Assembly (NCBI GenBank): GCA_021234535.1
Contig: CM037849.1
Coordinates: forward strand, 12,009,526 to 12,073,525
DNA length: 64,000 bases
Reading direction: 5' to 3'
Source: Stichopus chloronotus
Lineage: Eukaryota > Echinodermata > Holothuroidea > Aspidochirotida > Stichopodidae
Shown here: positions 12,602 to 24,222 of the stretch, in pieces
Layout of the letters: every line of letters starts with the position of its first letter
Position numbering within the stretch: the first letter of the stretch is position 1
Translations under genes and position numbers: made by a program
Notes under the pieces: generated by a model
What the model saw: the letters and a program-made list of their open reading frames with translations, nothing else
Told to the model about the DNA's origin: nothing
Database searches by the model: none

Positions 12602-13091
12602 TTAAGTTGGGCGTATTTTCATTGTTGTTCGTGTGATGCCGCAATCAGATCCGTGAAGATACTTCCAGAAAATCCCGCGGTAATCACTGTACTGGTAATC
12701 GCCATTTAGATTCGAGTAGCCACAGGAGTAGTAAGTCGTAGAATAAATTTGTTTGAACACCACCTATATTTAGTCCAACCAGAGCAGCCGTCACAGTTAG
12801 AACATTTAAAATACCTTTGATAATAGCAGTAGCAATAATCACAATAAGAAGACGTCTCATAACAGCAATGATAACAATAGTAATGGCACTGACACCCAGA
12901 GTAATCATAGCGCCCAGTAGCTACACTGTTGCTGAATGAGTAGCAGTATTCAGAAGTGCCAGTGCTACTATCGCCTGGATACCACCATCCACCTAGGTGT
13001 TTTTCTGCACAGTCGAAGCTACTCGATCCATCGTTGTCCTGATCGTGCGTACTGAACCGATATCCTGAACTGGCCCTCACTGCATCGTTAC
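12602..13091 (-). CDS. Gene A last exon: FBG end with Cys/Tyr-rich insertion, frameshifted
   Basis: It begins in phase 1 after TTTATGCAG with NDAVRASSGYRFSTHDQDND, the calcium-site region, then CAEKHLGGWWY. An insertion follows, nominally 12725-12978, with about a dozen cysteines and about as many tyrosines (for example CQCHYYCYHCCYE and CDYCYCYYQ), ending CSNCDGC. Near 12750 the frame must change by one base to reach SCGYSNLNGDYQY, GSDCGI and TTMKIRPT with stop at 12604-12602. Read as given, the frame instead stops at 12706-12708. Confidence 0.8.
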
Positions 13092-14036
13092 CTGCATAAA
13101 ATTTTGAGAATCGTCATAAAAAATTATTTTTCGTGAACGTTCAATATTTGTTGTTGTATTATTTGTTAACAATGTAATAAATCTTAAATTGTAGTGTAAT
13201 TATATACCTACTTCCCGATGATGTATTTCCGAAATGTGTATGCATGTGTGTGCAGCTACTCTCTGCTATGCTGTGGAATTCGTGATTTATTTCATTTACT
13301 ACTGTATATCATTTAAAATTGGACGTGAGATCCACAACCCCTCCTCCTGCAATAAAATATATTCTTCGTTGGTCATAGTATTCCCGTCTGTTCAACATGA
13401 AGTGTATTTGTTTATAATATGTGTACTCTTCCCAATACCTTTGCTGATCGGAAAACGTCCTATATTAGAAAGACGTTGCACATTTACTGAAATTTGATAC
13501 TGTGAAATTTCTGTTGAAAATTTTTTTTTACATGTAACTGATCAAACTAAATTTTACTATTGACGTAACATTTTGTATCCAGAAGTAATTTTCATCAAAC
13601 TAAAACGTGGCCGCGTTTACGACACGTCGAATACTAGGTTTACCGAACCACAAGGAATTTCAACGATGAATTCAGACAACTTTACTGCCTAAATAGTGTA
13701 ATTATTTGTACTCAGGTTCAGTTGATTCCTCACTAATTGCAATACTTCTAAACTAGCATTACACTGATTTGTATAGTTTTGTTGCTAACGACAAAACTCT
13801 TTTTTTTTCTGACTAGCTGAAGAAAGCAAAGGCAACATTACTGTTTGTGAGACTGCAAGAACCATCTGCTGACAAATTAAGCCCGAGGCTTATAATTTCA
13901 ATTGTTGCAAATCTCATATGGTTATCCATTACGCACAGAGAGATGATTCACTGAAGTTATGTCTCTACGCTAACTGTCAATAACAAAGATATCTTAGGAA
14001 CGAAACGTCACAGTTACATTGTCTGAGAATACAAAC

Positions 14037-14298
14037 CAGCATTTCCATTGTAGGTCCCTAGTAACAATCGGTACTTTTGGCCTTCGTTGCTGATGCTGAA
14101 ACTGGAGTAACGGGTATGGTATGATGCCCCGGCACTGTTCGTCTTCTCTATTACTAACTGGTATGTATCCTGAGAGGTGAGTCTATATATCTTATCGTTT
14201 CCAATCCAGTGATCTCCTCCAGGACTTCCAAAACCGTACTTGTAATCATACCAGTTTCGATAGAAACTGATAGATCTACCCGTTCGTTTTTGCAAAAT
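14037..14298 (-). CDS. Gene A exon: middle third of C-terminal FBG
   Basis: 262 nt, phase 0 in and 1 out, acceptor TTAATCAG, donor GCTG|GTTTGT. It reads ILQKRTGRSISFYRNW, HWIGNDKIYRLTSQ and KYRLLLGTYNGNAG. No stop. Same length and same unusual GTTTGT donor as gene B. Confidence 0.85.
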
Positions 14299-14758
14299 CT
14301 GATTAATAAATAAAGTGGTTTAACTTTTTAGGCAGATAATTTAAGGGATCCTATATCACCATACTTTATCTTTTTATATACAAAGATAACAGTAGATTCT
14401 ATTGTATTTAGTCGTAGCTTTAAGTCTTATGACTTAATGCTATGTAACGATTATACTAATAAATGTTAAATATCTGTTCTAGAGCCTCCTACATCATGTG
14501 ATATTATTCAACTATGAACTGTTAGCATCTAATATTTTGCTGACAAGAAACATAAAATACCCATTACAATTAATTGGTGTGTCAATAACAGCATCAACAC
14601 TACCATACTCTTTTTTAATTATCATTTTTTAAATTATACCACCTAGAAGTATATTCATAATCGTGCTTTAGAACAGAGGGATAAGCATAAGACTTTTTTA
14701 AAAATGGAATGGAGCCTAAAACTAACCAAAATTTACTAAGATTATTTTATTGACTTAC

Positions 14759-15064
14759 TGTCCATCCACCGTCCGACATCTCGCAGTACACCTCAAATCC
14801 AGAATTCCCACCAGGATAGATAACGTATACCATGTTACGTCTTCTACCTGCTCTGTAAAGTTGGTAACAATCTCGCGGTCCATTCCTGGTACACCTATCC
14901 ACGCCGTCTCCTACAAAAAACTCATTACAGTTGCATTCACCAACACCATTCGTCTCCTCACATGTTGCGTCATTATGGCATCCTCTGTAGTTCGCCCTTG
15001 TGAGTCTGTTGTTGGAGCATCTGATTACCGTAGAACAGACCGAATTAATGTAAGATTCGCCCTC
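14759..15064 (-). CDS. Gene A exon: TILa/EGF unit 3 fused to FBG start
   Basis: 306 nt, phase 0-0, acceptor TATTTCCAG, donor ACA|GTAAGT. EGESYINSVCSTVIRC and the EGF-like part (CEETNGVGECNC, GDGVDRC) run without an intron into the FBG start GPRDCYQLYRAG, YVIYPGG and CEMSDGGWT. The same fused exon occurs in gene B (300 nt). Confidence 0.8.
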
Positions 15065-15165
15065 CTGGAAATACAAAGCGTTCGAAGTAGAATCATTACA
15101 TGATGAAAGCATTCCTTGATAACACCAAAACAAGAAATATCTTAAAAGGGGGAAGAATAACTCAC

Positions 15166-15378
15166 TGTTAACACACGAGCTCTTCCTTCGTCGTAACAGG
15201 GATGGCGAGTGCAGCTAACACCATCTCCTACGTACCACTGATTGCAAGTACATATACCGTCACCATTCGTCCCCTCACACGTTGCATGACTGCTACATCT
15301 GTAGCTCGTCTTGAAGATTCTGTTATTGGAACATCTTATTCTCGCTGAACAATCCGAATTGATGTAAGATTCACCTTC
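15166..15378 (-). CDS. Gene A exon: TILa/EGF-like unit 2
   Basis: 213 nt, phase 0-0. It starts EGESYINSDCSARIRC and ends CTRHPCYDEGRARVLT before GTGAGT. Its border lies 397 bp from the equivalent border of unit 1, and the flanking intron is also repeated, so the units arose by tandem duplication. A damaged fourth exon end is visible at about 15457-15500. Confidence 0.8.
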
Positions 15379-15562
15379 CTATACATAAAACATAAGGTTA
15401 AAGTCAATATATAATGTAAGCATTTTTGATTATATCAAAAATGTAAAAGGTGAAAGTAACTCACTGCTGACACATGATGATCGAAACAGTCAGTACATGA
15501 TGACACTATCGCTTAATAACACCAAACGAAGAAATAACTTAAAAGTGGGAAGTGTAACTCAC

Positions 15563-15775
15563 TGCTAACACACGAGATTTCCCTTCATCGAAACAGGGAT
15601 GACGAGTACAGTTAACACCATCACCTTCGTACCACTGGTTACAAGTGCAGTTACCGAAACCGTTACTCGTCTCACAAATTGCGTCATTGCTACATATGTA
15701 TGTCTCATTGATGAGACTGTTTTTTCTGCAGGTTATCCGCCACGTGCAAGCAGAATTTATAAGAGATTTGTCTTC
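15563..15775 (-). CDS. Gene A exon: TILa/EGF-like unit 1
   Basis: 213 nt, phase 0 at both ends, acceptor CCATGTTAG, donor GCA|GTGAGT. It encodes EDKSLINSACTWRITC, then CSNDAICETSNGFGNCTC and WYEGDGVNCTRHPC. The first half resembles the TILa segment that follows TIL in mucin/zonadhesin-type proteins; the second half has EGF-like cysteine spacing. Confidence 0.8.
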
Positions 15776-16243
15776 CTAACATGGAAAGAAATCAGAACAG
15801 TCAAATAGCGTTAGAAATAAAGTTCTGAGGGCGTTGGAACAATCAAACAAACGTAATCATTAAAGGGTAATAGGTCGTTCATAACTTGCCCATATGGCAT
15901 ACAAAGAATATAGCAGTAATCATTGTTAAGCCATTCACTCTCACCAATAAACATCTTCAAAAGCTTCATCTCCTCACAACGATAAGCATGTGATGAGTAA
16001 CGAAATGAGCATCTTTTGAATGTTGAAAAGTTTGGGTGAACAAATTGTTGTTGAGTTACAAATAACTGAATTTCTACCAGTGAGAAACTATTTCCTGAAA
16101 AAAAGGCTACTGTCCTTCCGTATTTTGAATAATCTATCATATTAAGTCCACAAACATTGGTTTTAAAAATATGGCTGTTTTCTGTAAAACAAAGGCCTTA
16201 TTTTCCTTTAAACTATATACTTCAATTACATTTGTGAACTAAC

Positions 16244-16455
16244 CATTAGTATGATATCGTGTGCCGGAACATAGCAGCCACACTGTTCTTTTGGTATGCA
16301 ACTTCCTTCATGGATCATGTGGTTTTCTGGGCAGATGCATCCTTCCGGTTCCAAGGAATTTGATAATATACATTCATTCGGATTTTCACAACTTCTTTGG
16401 CATATGCTCCCATTCTCCATTTGGTTATTCGTCACACACCAAGTGATGTTTAACT
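16244..16455 (-). CDS. Gene A exon: TIL-type cysteine-rich module
   Basis: 212 nt; acceptor TTCGTATTAG, donor ATG|GTTAGT. Nine cysteines show trypsin-inhibitor-like spacing, with GCICPENHMIHEGSC followed by EQCGCY, the usual end of a TIL domain before a TILa segment. The first two bases complete a GAG codon with the G left by the half-FBG exon, so the fusion is in frame. Same length as the gene B TIL exon. Confidence 0.8.
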
Positions 16456-16503
16456 CTAATACGAACAGACAGAAGAAGAAATAAGAGCAAATTTCAAGAA
16501 CGT

Positions 16504-16582
16504 ACCTATGTATATATACCTATATATATGTATATACATATGTTTATATATATATTTATATATATATATATATTTATATATA
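16504..16582. repeat. (TA)n microsatellite
   Basis: TA-rich run with TATG interruptions just upstream of the TIL exon of gene A. Confidence 0.9.
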
Positions 16583-16989
16583 TCACTAACTACAGTAGAG
16601 TGCTTAGTGCGTATTACAGAAGAAAGCTGAATTCACTCGTGATAACTTAGACGATCAGGCGATCAAGACATAGAATGCTATCTGCGTTGTTACAGTGTCT
16701 TTCGTGCAATCAAAAAAAAAAAAACTCATGATGGACCACTTCAACATGGACTACTCAGGGAAAAAACATCCCGTTCTAGTCCAATAGCGAGTACACCAAA
16801 CGGGTGCTGGAAAAAAAAAAGTTGAATGTGTGGTCAAAGGTATGGGTTGGAAAGCTTTCTTCTTCTTCAAAAAAAAAAACGGATCCGGCAGAGACACCGA
16901 CGAAAGCAACAATGGGAGCGTCGACCCGCAGCATGAATTTTACGGCCAGAAATCCAAACGTACGCCACCACAAATGGAAGAGATGGTCA

Positions 16990-18420
16990 ATTTCGAGCAT
17001 GACATGATGAAAATGGACGCTACTATCCAGTTCAGGCAAGAAAACCTAAGCTTAATGATGATGTCTATACTATAACATCATCCGAATCTGTCTTCACCCC
17101 TGCAAATAAAACCGGGAATTTATATAAAATGGACAGCTCGGCCTACGGTAACCTTCTCAACGAGAACATTACCCCGAAATACCAACGTGTCGATGAAAAA
17201 GTGGCAAATGAAAGAAATAGAAATTGAATCCAGCAAAATAGCAGAAAGAACTGAACGAACTGCCAACACTGAAACCGAGCAACAAACCATCACGTTAAAA
17301 GACCACAAAGAAAACTTTCCTGCAAACATCAATTGCAGATTGATAAATCCTACCAAACAGGAAATAGGACGTGCCACAAAACAAATGATCGACAGAATCA
17401 ACAAAGAAATAGGCTCTTGCACTACAGTAAACCAATGGAGAAGCACTGGTAGCATGCTTGACTGGTTCAGTACCCTCAAAGATAAGAAAAAAAAACTTAC
17501 CTCACTCATCTTTGACATCATTGACTTCTACCAGTCTATGAGCCATCAACTACTCATCATATCAGTATCTTGGGCCAATCACTGCGTCAGAATCACCACT
17601 ACTGAATTAGAAGCAATCATGCACGGGAAACGGTCCCTCCTTTATAACAACAAAGGAGACCTTTGTGTCAAGCGAGATGGCTGTCACCATTTCGATGTCA
17701 CCATGGGATCCTGGCGCTAAAATCTGTGAGTTCTTTTCCTCCTCCACGAGATTTCGTCTACCCTGGATTTAACCAGCGTTAGCTTTACCGCGATGGCGAC
17801 TTGGCAGTCATGAAATGCACCTCTCGTGGCAATGCCTACAGAGCCCGTAAACACCTCTTGAAGCTCTTCAAGTCACACGCTCTAAATATTACTCATCCAA
17901 TATCATAATCACCAACCTCCTCGACGTCACCCTTGATATCACCACCGTAACGTACAAACCATAAAGAAAACCAAATAACCGCCTATTGTATATCAACCTC
18001 TATCCGTCTAAAAAAAAAAAAAAAAAAATCCCCATGCCATAGAGAAGCGAATGTCATCCCTCCCATTCAGTGAAGAAGTATTCCACCCATGTACAACTAG
18101 CCCCTCCATCCGAGGGGATACGAAGAAACCATCCAGTACACCAACGTATATCAGCAGACTACACCACGCAAAAAAGAGACAGGCCCAGACAAACCATTTG
18201 GTTCAACCCACCATTTTAGTGAAACCGTTAAAACCAACGCCGCCGGGAAATTCCTAAGACTTATCACCAAACCCTTCCCGATAGGACCCTAGTTGCACAA
18301 AATCTTCAACACATATAAGGTAAAGGTAAGCTACAGTTTAATCAAGAACATGAATACGGTCATTAAAGTGATTATGTGTGTCCTGTAAAACCAGACAGAT
18401 AAGATTGTGGTTTATCTGAA
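16990..18420 (+). mobile_element. Decayed reverse-transcriptase element inside gene A intron
   Basis: Plus-strand frames, interrupted by frameshifts, give a chain recognisable from invertebrate repeat proteins. In order: TPANKTGNLYKMDSSAYGNLL (about 17098-17160), ITLKDHKENFPANINCRLI (about 17290), NQWRSTGSMLDWF (about 17430), the RT palm-like LIFDIIDFYQSMS (about 17505-17545), LLYNNKGDLC and FDVTMGSW (about 17640-17710), YRDGDLAVMK (about 17788), LDVTLDI (about 17922) and QTIWFNPPF (about 18187). The longest intact frame is 17187-17720. This is neither the LINE family nor a retrovirus. I know similar sequences as a common, poorly named RT family of cnidarians and other marine invertebrates, so naming is left open. 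It is antisense to gene A. Confidence 0.7.
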
Positions 18421-18429
18421 CTTTTTTCA

Positions 18430-19015
18430 CCGAGGTTGTACATATACGGATTTTCAATTGAACGAAAATGACAGTTACTACTTTGAAAAACAACGGGACT
18501 GGCATAAAACTGTAAGAAGACAGAAATCATATTGGAAAATTAACGGTTTCCTATAAATGTCCACATAATGAATATTCAGCAGCACAGGTCTCACTGGTGT
18601 ATCAAAAACAGACTACTTAAGTCAGTATTGTTCAGTATCGGGAACTGTAGTACTTTGGTGAAGGAATCACTGTATTTACAAATAATGTTACAAACTCATA
18701 ATGCCCGTGTGACGTCAAAGATCATGAATTGTTTTGAATAACTGAATATTCAATACCACTGTGCTTCCCATTGGCTTGTTCAAGAACCTGTGGTTAATTT
18801 GAATGAAAACTGTCAACCACTACATCATCTAATTTTAAACTTTTTTTTGTCAGTTGCGTTAGAAGAATTTGAAATCATATGGCGGAAGTAACGACTTGAA
18901 ATTTATTCATTTTCCCAAATTGTCTGAATGGTGCAATTAAAAGCCTTGACAAATTTTGAATTTGTAATTGCCATGATTTACTATTTGCCCACGCACGGAA
19001 CCACTTTGAGTCACA
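18430..19015. repeat. Dispersed repeat, copy 1 (second copy at 52910-53495)
   Basis: About 585 bp align with 52910-53495 in the same orientation. Shared words include GAGGTTGTACAT, CAGAAATCATATTGGAAAA, TTAACGGTT, GAGGTCTCACTAGTG-like and ATCATATGG. Copy 1 is in the long gene A intron between TIL and half-FBG exons; copy 2 is above gene B's first FBG exon. It is non-coding. Confidence 0.75.
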
Positions 19016-19618
19016 TAACACACCTATGTCACAAAAACATGCAACTGTAGGGTTAAAGGGACCAGACCTCTACTGGGGAAGTGTTTGGCAAACTCAGTGG
19101 CTTACAAAGGTACTGTAAAGTCAAGTAAAACCAATTAATTGTGCTGTGGAGGGGGGGGGGGGTGTCACTTCAAGCTAAGATACAACACCGACTAAATCTT
19201 TGAGGAATAGGCATTATGCAAATGACACAGAATTTTCTAAGTATATATGGGAGCTCCAAGACCAAAACAAAGCTTACTCTTTCGACTTGGATATTATTAA
19301 AAAATCCAATAGTCATAGACATTTGCAACCTATGATTAGATGAGATACTTAAAATCCTCCACTTAACCAATAAAATCAATAAGAGCACCGAGTTAATTTC
19401 TAATTGCTGCCACGGTATCACAGCCCCTAATCGTCCCAGAAGAAATAATGTTCATTGTATATAGTTGTATGCCAGTTGTCCGATGATCGTCCCGCCGTAT
19501 GGCTCGCATGTGAAACACTGTGCAACAACGCAGATACAATGTTATGTTTTGATCGTCTAATGTTATTTCAGTCGTTTTCTTTTAATGGCAATGCCAAACA
19601 TGAAAATGCTAACTTTAC

Positions 19619-19883
19619 CTAGAGTTGCATCGTAAATACCAACACTAAATAGAGTATAGTCGCTCCACTCATCTGTGATACGAAAATCATCATATGTTAC
19701 TTGATATGACTGCCCTTCTGTATTTTCCATGTTAATGCGAAGCTTGTATCTGTTTTAGTTCGTAAGGTGGGCCAATTTTTCATTTCCTATCCAGAAGTCA
19801 CTCCCCAGGAAGCCAAAACCGTATTTGTAATCGTTCCAATCGCGATTGTAGCTAAAGAAACTATCACTGCGTTGTTGTATTAC
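19619..19883 (-). CDS. Gene A exon: middle third of half FBG, with in-frame stop
   Basis: 265 nt, phase 0 in and 1 out. It has NRDWNDYKYGFGFLG, FWIGNEKLAHLTN and FRITDEWSDYTL. Codon TAA at 19755-19757 replaces the Gln codon seen in gene B. The donor CTAG|GTAAAG joins in phase to the TIL exon at 16455, with no third FBG exon in between. Confidence 0.75.
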
Positions 19884-20263
19884 CTGTAAATCGGAAGATG
19901 TTCTCTAGCATTTGAATTACACACAAAGAAAATTATGGTTCTGTTTACTTCGAATAAGAGGCAATTTCATAATCTGATTTCACTGACTTGCAATGTCAAT
20001 AAGACCTCCCTATGAAAGACGTATCATGAATTGACTGTCATTAAAGAAATGTTCGCCAATCTCCAGAAAGCACAATCCACAATTAATATCTCATTTCTTT
20101 TTTATTTTTAATTTTTTATTGTTTGATTGCCTTAGATTTGCCTCACCTTATAAAATACAGGATGACAAATGCACGTTAAGAAACAATAATTAAACATTTT
20201 CAGGTAATTATTATTTGACTTCAAGTTTAACTCTACGCGTTGTAATGACGTAGTGTAGCTTAC

Positions 20264-20439
20264 CGTCCATCCTCCTTGGGATCTGTCGTTGTTGTCACAA
20301 TAAACCTCAAATGGTTCTGAGTACTTGTCAGGTTTGATCAGGTAAACACCTGATTTGGCATTGTTGGATGAACATTGATTGACGATCTCTTGACAGTCTC
20401 TGGGATACGCCTCAGATTGGTAAAGAAAATGCCTAATAA
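20264..20439 (-). CDS. Gene A exon: first third of N-terminal (half) FBG
   Basis: The acceptor ends TTGTACTAG and the donor is GGATGGACG|GTAAGC. It encodes FLYQSEAYPRDC, VYLIKPDKYSEPFEVYC and GGWT. An in-frame ATG at 20497 upstream of the acceptor would give a signal-like start (ALFIVLVIRHFLYQS), so an unspliced start inside this exon is possible. Gene B has no ATG there, which favours splicing. Confidence 0.7.
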
Positions 20440-23400
20440 CTAGTACAATAAACAAAGCATAGGTTTTGTATGGATGTAGTCTATCAGCCGTTTTCATAAA
20501 TATCATTCAAAACGTTTAACATAAACAGTTACTAAAATTAATTTACAACTGAAAGATATTTATTTGTTTTGACAATACTTGGATATCAATGCCGCATATC
20601 TATAAGGCAGTTTTGTGAAGATAGTGGAGCTTGATTAAAAAGCTTAAAACATAGAAAACCGTACCATAACTGCCATACACACTGCAGACATTCGCAATTA
20701 ATTGTTTAAGAACCACAACTTGCTAGATTGTGAGTCAATGTATCCATTCACTGCCAGCGCCTATTAGGAAGAGAATAATGTAGCATTGACGGCATTTGTT
20801 ATTAGTGTCTAAAGTTGCAACCATTATTTTTGATAGGAATATACACATAGTTCATTAGAAAGCTTTTGCAGTTGCTGTTTCAAGACTTAGTAGACTATGA
20901 CCCGAAGTCTATTTTTCGATACTCTGATAAGGTAGTCAAATGGGTAGCTTGTTGTATTTTACCATTACAGATTGCAGAGCCAGCAACAATGCGTTATTGA
21001 AAAGCTGTGTTGTTATCAAGTATGTCATCAAATTTTTGTGTGGGTTTAATTCAAAAATTAACTTTGCGCCCTTTCGAATCCGTACATATCAATATTGTGT
21101 GATTCCATTAGTGACGATTAAAAGAGGATTTGGTTATTGAGTTGGATATGTAAATAATGATGACATGAAAGTAATGTACTGTGTCAGAAAAACAGTCATG
21201 CAAACCTGTATTAGTTACAGTAAAAGTACAAGAAACAAACGTAATGCTTAGCTTTAACTGAAACCAGTGAAAGTGGTAAATTATATATCAGCCTTTACTG
21301 ATCACGATTAATTAAATTGGCTCATTGAGTTGATTCACAAAATGCATGGTACTTTTCACACCTGTTGAGTGTTGAATATAACTCATACTGTATGCGGGTG
21401 ATAAATGATCAAACTAAGAGTTTCTGAAGATCTGACACACAACTGAAGAAACCCGGAATCGGATAAGTAACTGCTGAAATTATTCACTGAACGTCTTTGA
21501 ACAAACACCTTTTACAATGGAGTACTAAGAATGGGCAGCTCTTGTTCATAACATTAATTTCTCACATTTTCAAGAAAAGTACTGGCATGCAACTGTTCCC
21601 TTCAAACATGTCACAAAATAAAAAACATTAACTCAATGGGCCGCTTTGAGGTCTTATCCTGTGGAAAGGAAACGTTTAAAATATGATTCCTCAAGCAACA
21701 TATCCGACGATGCTAGAGTTGCATGCATGCCCAGTGGCGATAACAATATTATAACATAGAATTGACTCGTTGACGGCGTAAGTATTAGATTAATCTTCGA
21801 AGTATCTATAATATAAATTCTTCAGCGAAACTTATTGCTTTATATCCATTCTGTTTTTAAACTCTTTAAAAGTTAACTTTTCCATAAATTGTCTCTATCT
21901 AATGACTCTCGGCAACCATTGTACTTGACATTTTTTTTATTCATTTATGTAACTGAATTAAATTAAATTTAGGAAAAAGACGGTAAGTAAACACTGTGAC
22001 ATAAACGGATAGAGGTGAGTTTACTAAACGTATAACACGTACCTTTTCAAATTTAACCCAAATAATTAGAAAGTAAAATGGCTTCATTAAAGACCTGTTA
22101 ATACTTATATTCAAAAGCATACCACACGACGATCATTTTCATAACTTTTTTGAGACGCAAAGACGGTGATTAGCAGAGTGACTCTAAAACAAAACTTATT
22201 CTTTAAAACGACTGAAAGCAGGTAACAGCATCTTCATGATGCCGATGGGTGACTTTCTGCTTGCCATTTTGTCTTACATTTAAAAACGTAGGACATTTGG
22301 TTTTTGCTTTTTGGTTGAATACAATTCTGACTTAAAACAAAAAAAAATTGAAAAAAGTTAGTTTAGAGTTATATATTAGAGTTACGTTTTTAAGTTTAAG
22401 AGGAGTGGCTCTAAAGTTGACTTATTCGTTGAAATGATGGGAACGAAAGTCCAACTAAAAACAAATCTTGAATATGTCCACGAAGACTATGCAATCTCTC
22501 GATTTGTGCTCACTGTTTTTTTCTTTAAGCTTAAAACGTAAGAATAAAAATATTGTTTGGGAAAAGTCAGCTCTTATTTTGAAAAGTAAATTGCAAATAT
22601 TGAAAAGTAAAGTGCAAATATTAAAAATGATGATTTAGTTTTTCTTTTTTTAGAAATTAGAAAAGTGTGTCCTAAAACTGACAAGTTTTATGCATTCTTT
22701 TCAAATAATAGTAAATTTAGTTAGTCACTGTACTATACTTGAAACTAATGTCTTTAAACTTTCCATTCAATCGTTTAATAATCATGTAACGTCATATTGT
22801 TTTTTTTTTTCACTCTTGTTCCTAACGTGAACTAAGTGATTGCTTTTAATTTACAAATGACCTCCTCGGATTGAGATTAATTTCATTATATGTATGTCAA
22901 CAGCATACCTTAAGAAAGAAAACACTTTAGAAATTATTTTAGCCACAGTGAATACAGTTTATCCTTACATGAAATGGCATGAGCAGTTAAAGAATTTTCT
23001 TGAGGACACAAAGAAACATGTGAGGGAGAAAATACTGTAGAAAGTAATTTTGAAATTAGTTCTTCTGTCGAGACTATGGAAACGACTTTCAATTATCAAA
23101 CAACATCTCCAAGATGAAAAAAAATCAAATTCTACATACCGATTATGTACTTATACTATTTTGCCCTTCCTGTTAAAACATTACTAGTGGAACAATTGTA
23201 GATAAAATATAAGCGTTAAAGTATTTAATACCCCTAAAAAGAATATCGACTTACTGACTAATTGATTCATCATATTGTGAATTATTCTTTAATGTTTTCA
23301 TTGCAACACAGCTTGTCACAAATAAAAACTTCAACAACCATTTTTGCAGGTGTTTGTACGTCTCTGGTTGTCATTTATTTTTGAATATTAGGTGTAACGC

Positions 23401-24222
23401 CTAACACGTCTAACCCACAATGTATAAGTATATTATATTCGAACACTTGAACACGTCTTGATTATGATGCCTTTGCCAAGTGACCAAACCGTTTCCTTGT
23501 TGAATGTGGATGACTTTTATGCCTGCTTTATTGTCTCTGATAGTCTATCTTGGCAGGAACTTAATAATTACTTAAACAGATAAAGCTTACTTAAACGCCA
23601 ACATAAGCTGAAAATAAATGCACAAGTGGAAAATCTGCTGATATTTCTTGAAGTTATTTTGAAAGAATACTGATTTTACTGGTCAAAGGATTTCAGATTT
23701 TTTGGGAAAATATTATTTCTGAAAAAACACACTTGCTCCACCATACTGTTTTGGTTGAAATCATCGAAGGATAAACTTTAAGAGACAATCGTGTGTAAAA
23801 GCAAACTAGCTGTTATGATAACTTAATTTTTGCATATCATAAAATGGAAATGATCTTAGGAGAACCTGTTATTCTCCAAAATTCAGCAAATGTTGAAAAA
23901 ATGATCTAACAAACGACAATTACACGTTATTTCGTTGTGTGGTTTGTTTTGAAGGAAACGGTTAACAAATTATAAAGTAAGGACCGTCCTTAAACATGAG
24001 TATGTTTAAAATTTTGAAGAATTCTGTGCTTTTGCAAGTTTGTCGTGATAAACCGGGCTTATTTACAAAGATAATCGACTACTGGTGAAGAACTGGGAAC
24101 GATTCAGGTTCGGCCCTGACAAATATGGCTAGTTTATGTTGAAGCAAAATGAAACATTTCCCTTGTTGTTAATAAAATGTAAAAGAAATTAAAGTTATGG
24201 GAAGGAAAAAATAATGACTTAC
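20440..24222. other. AT-rich stretch above gene A half-FBG exon
   Basis: Probably intron if the signal-peptide exon at 24223 belongs to gene A. I could not find a small phase 0-to-1 exon that would link them. No repeats or coding signals stand out beyond homopolymer tracts. Confidence 0.45.

Noticed and set aside
17120..17521. 133-codon minus-strand frame
   Set aside because: It is the antisense shadow of the reverse-transcriptase frame at 17187-17720, which carries the recognisable motifs.
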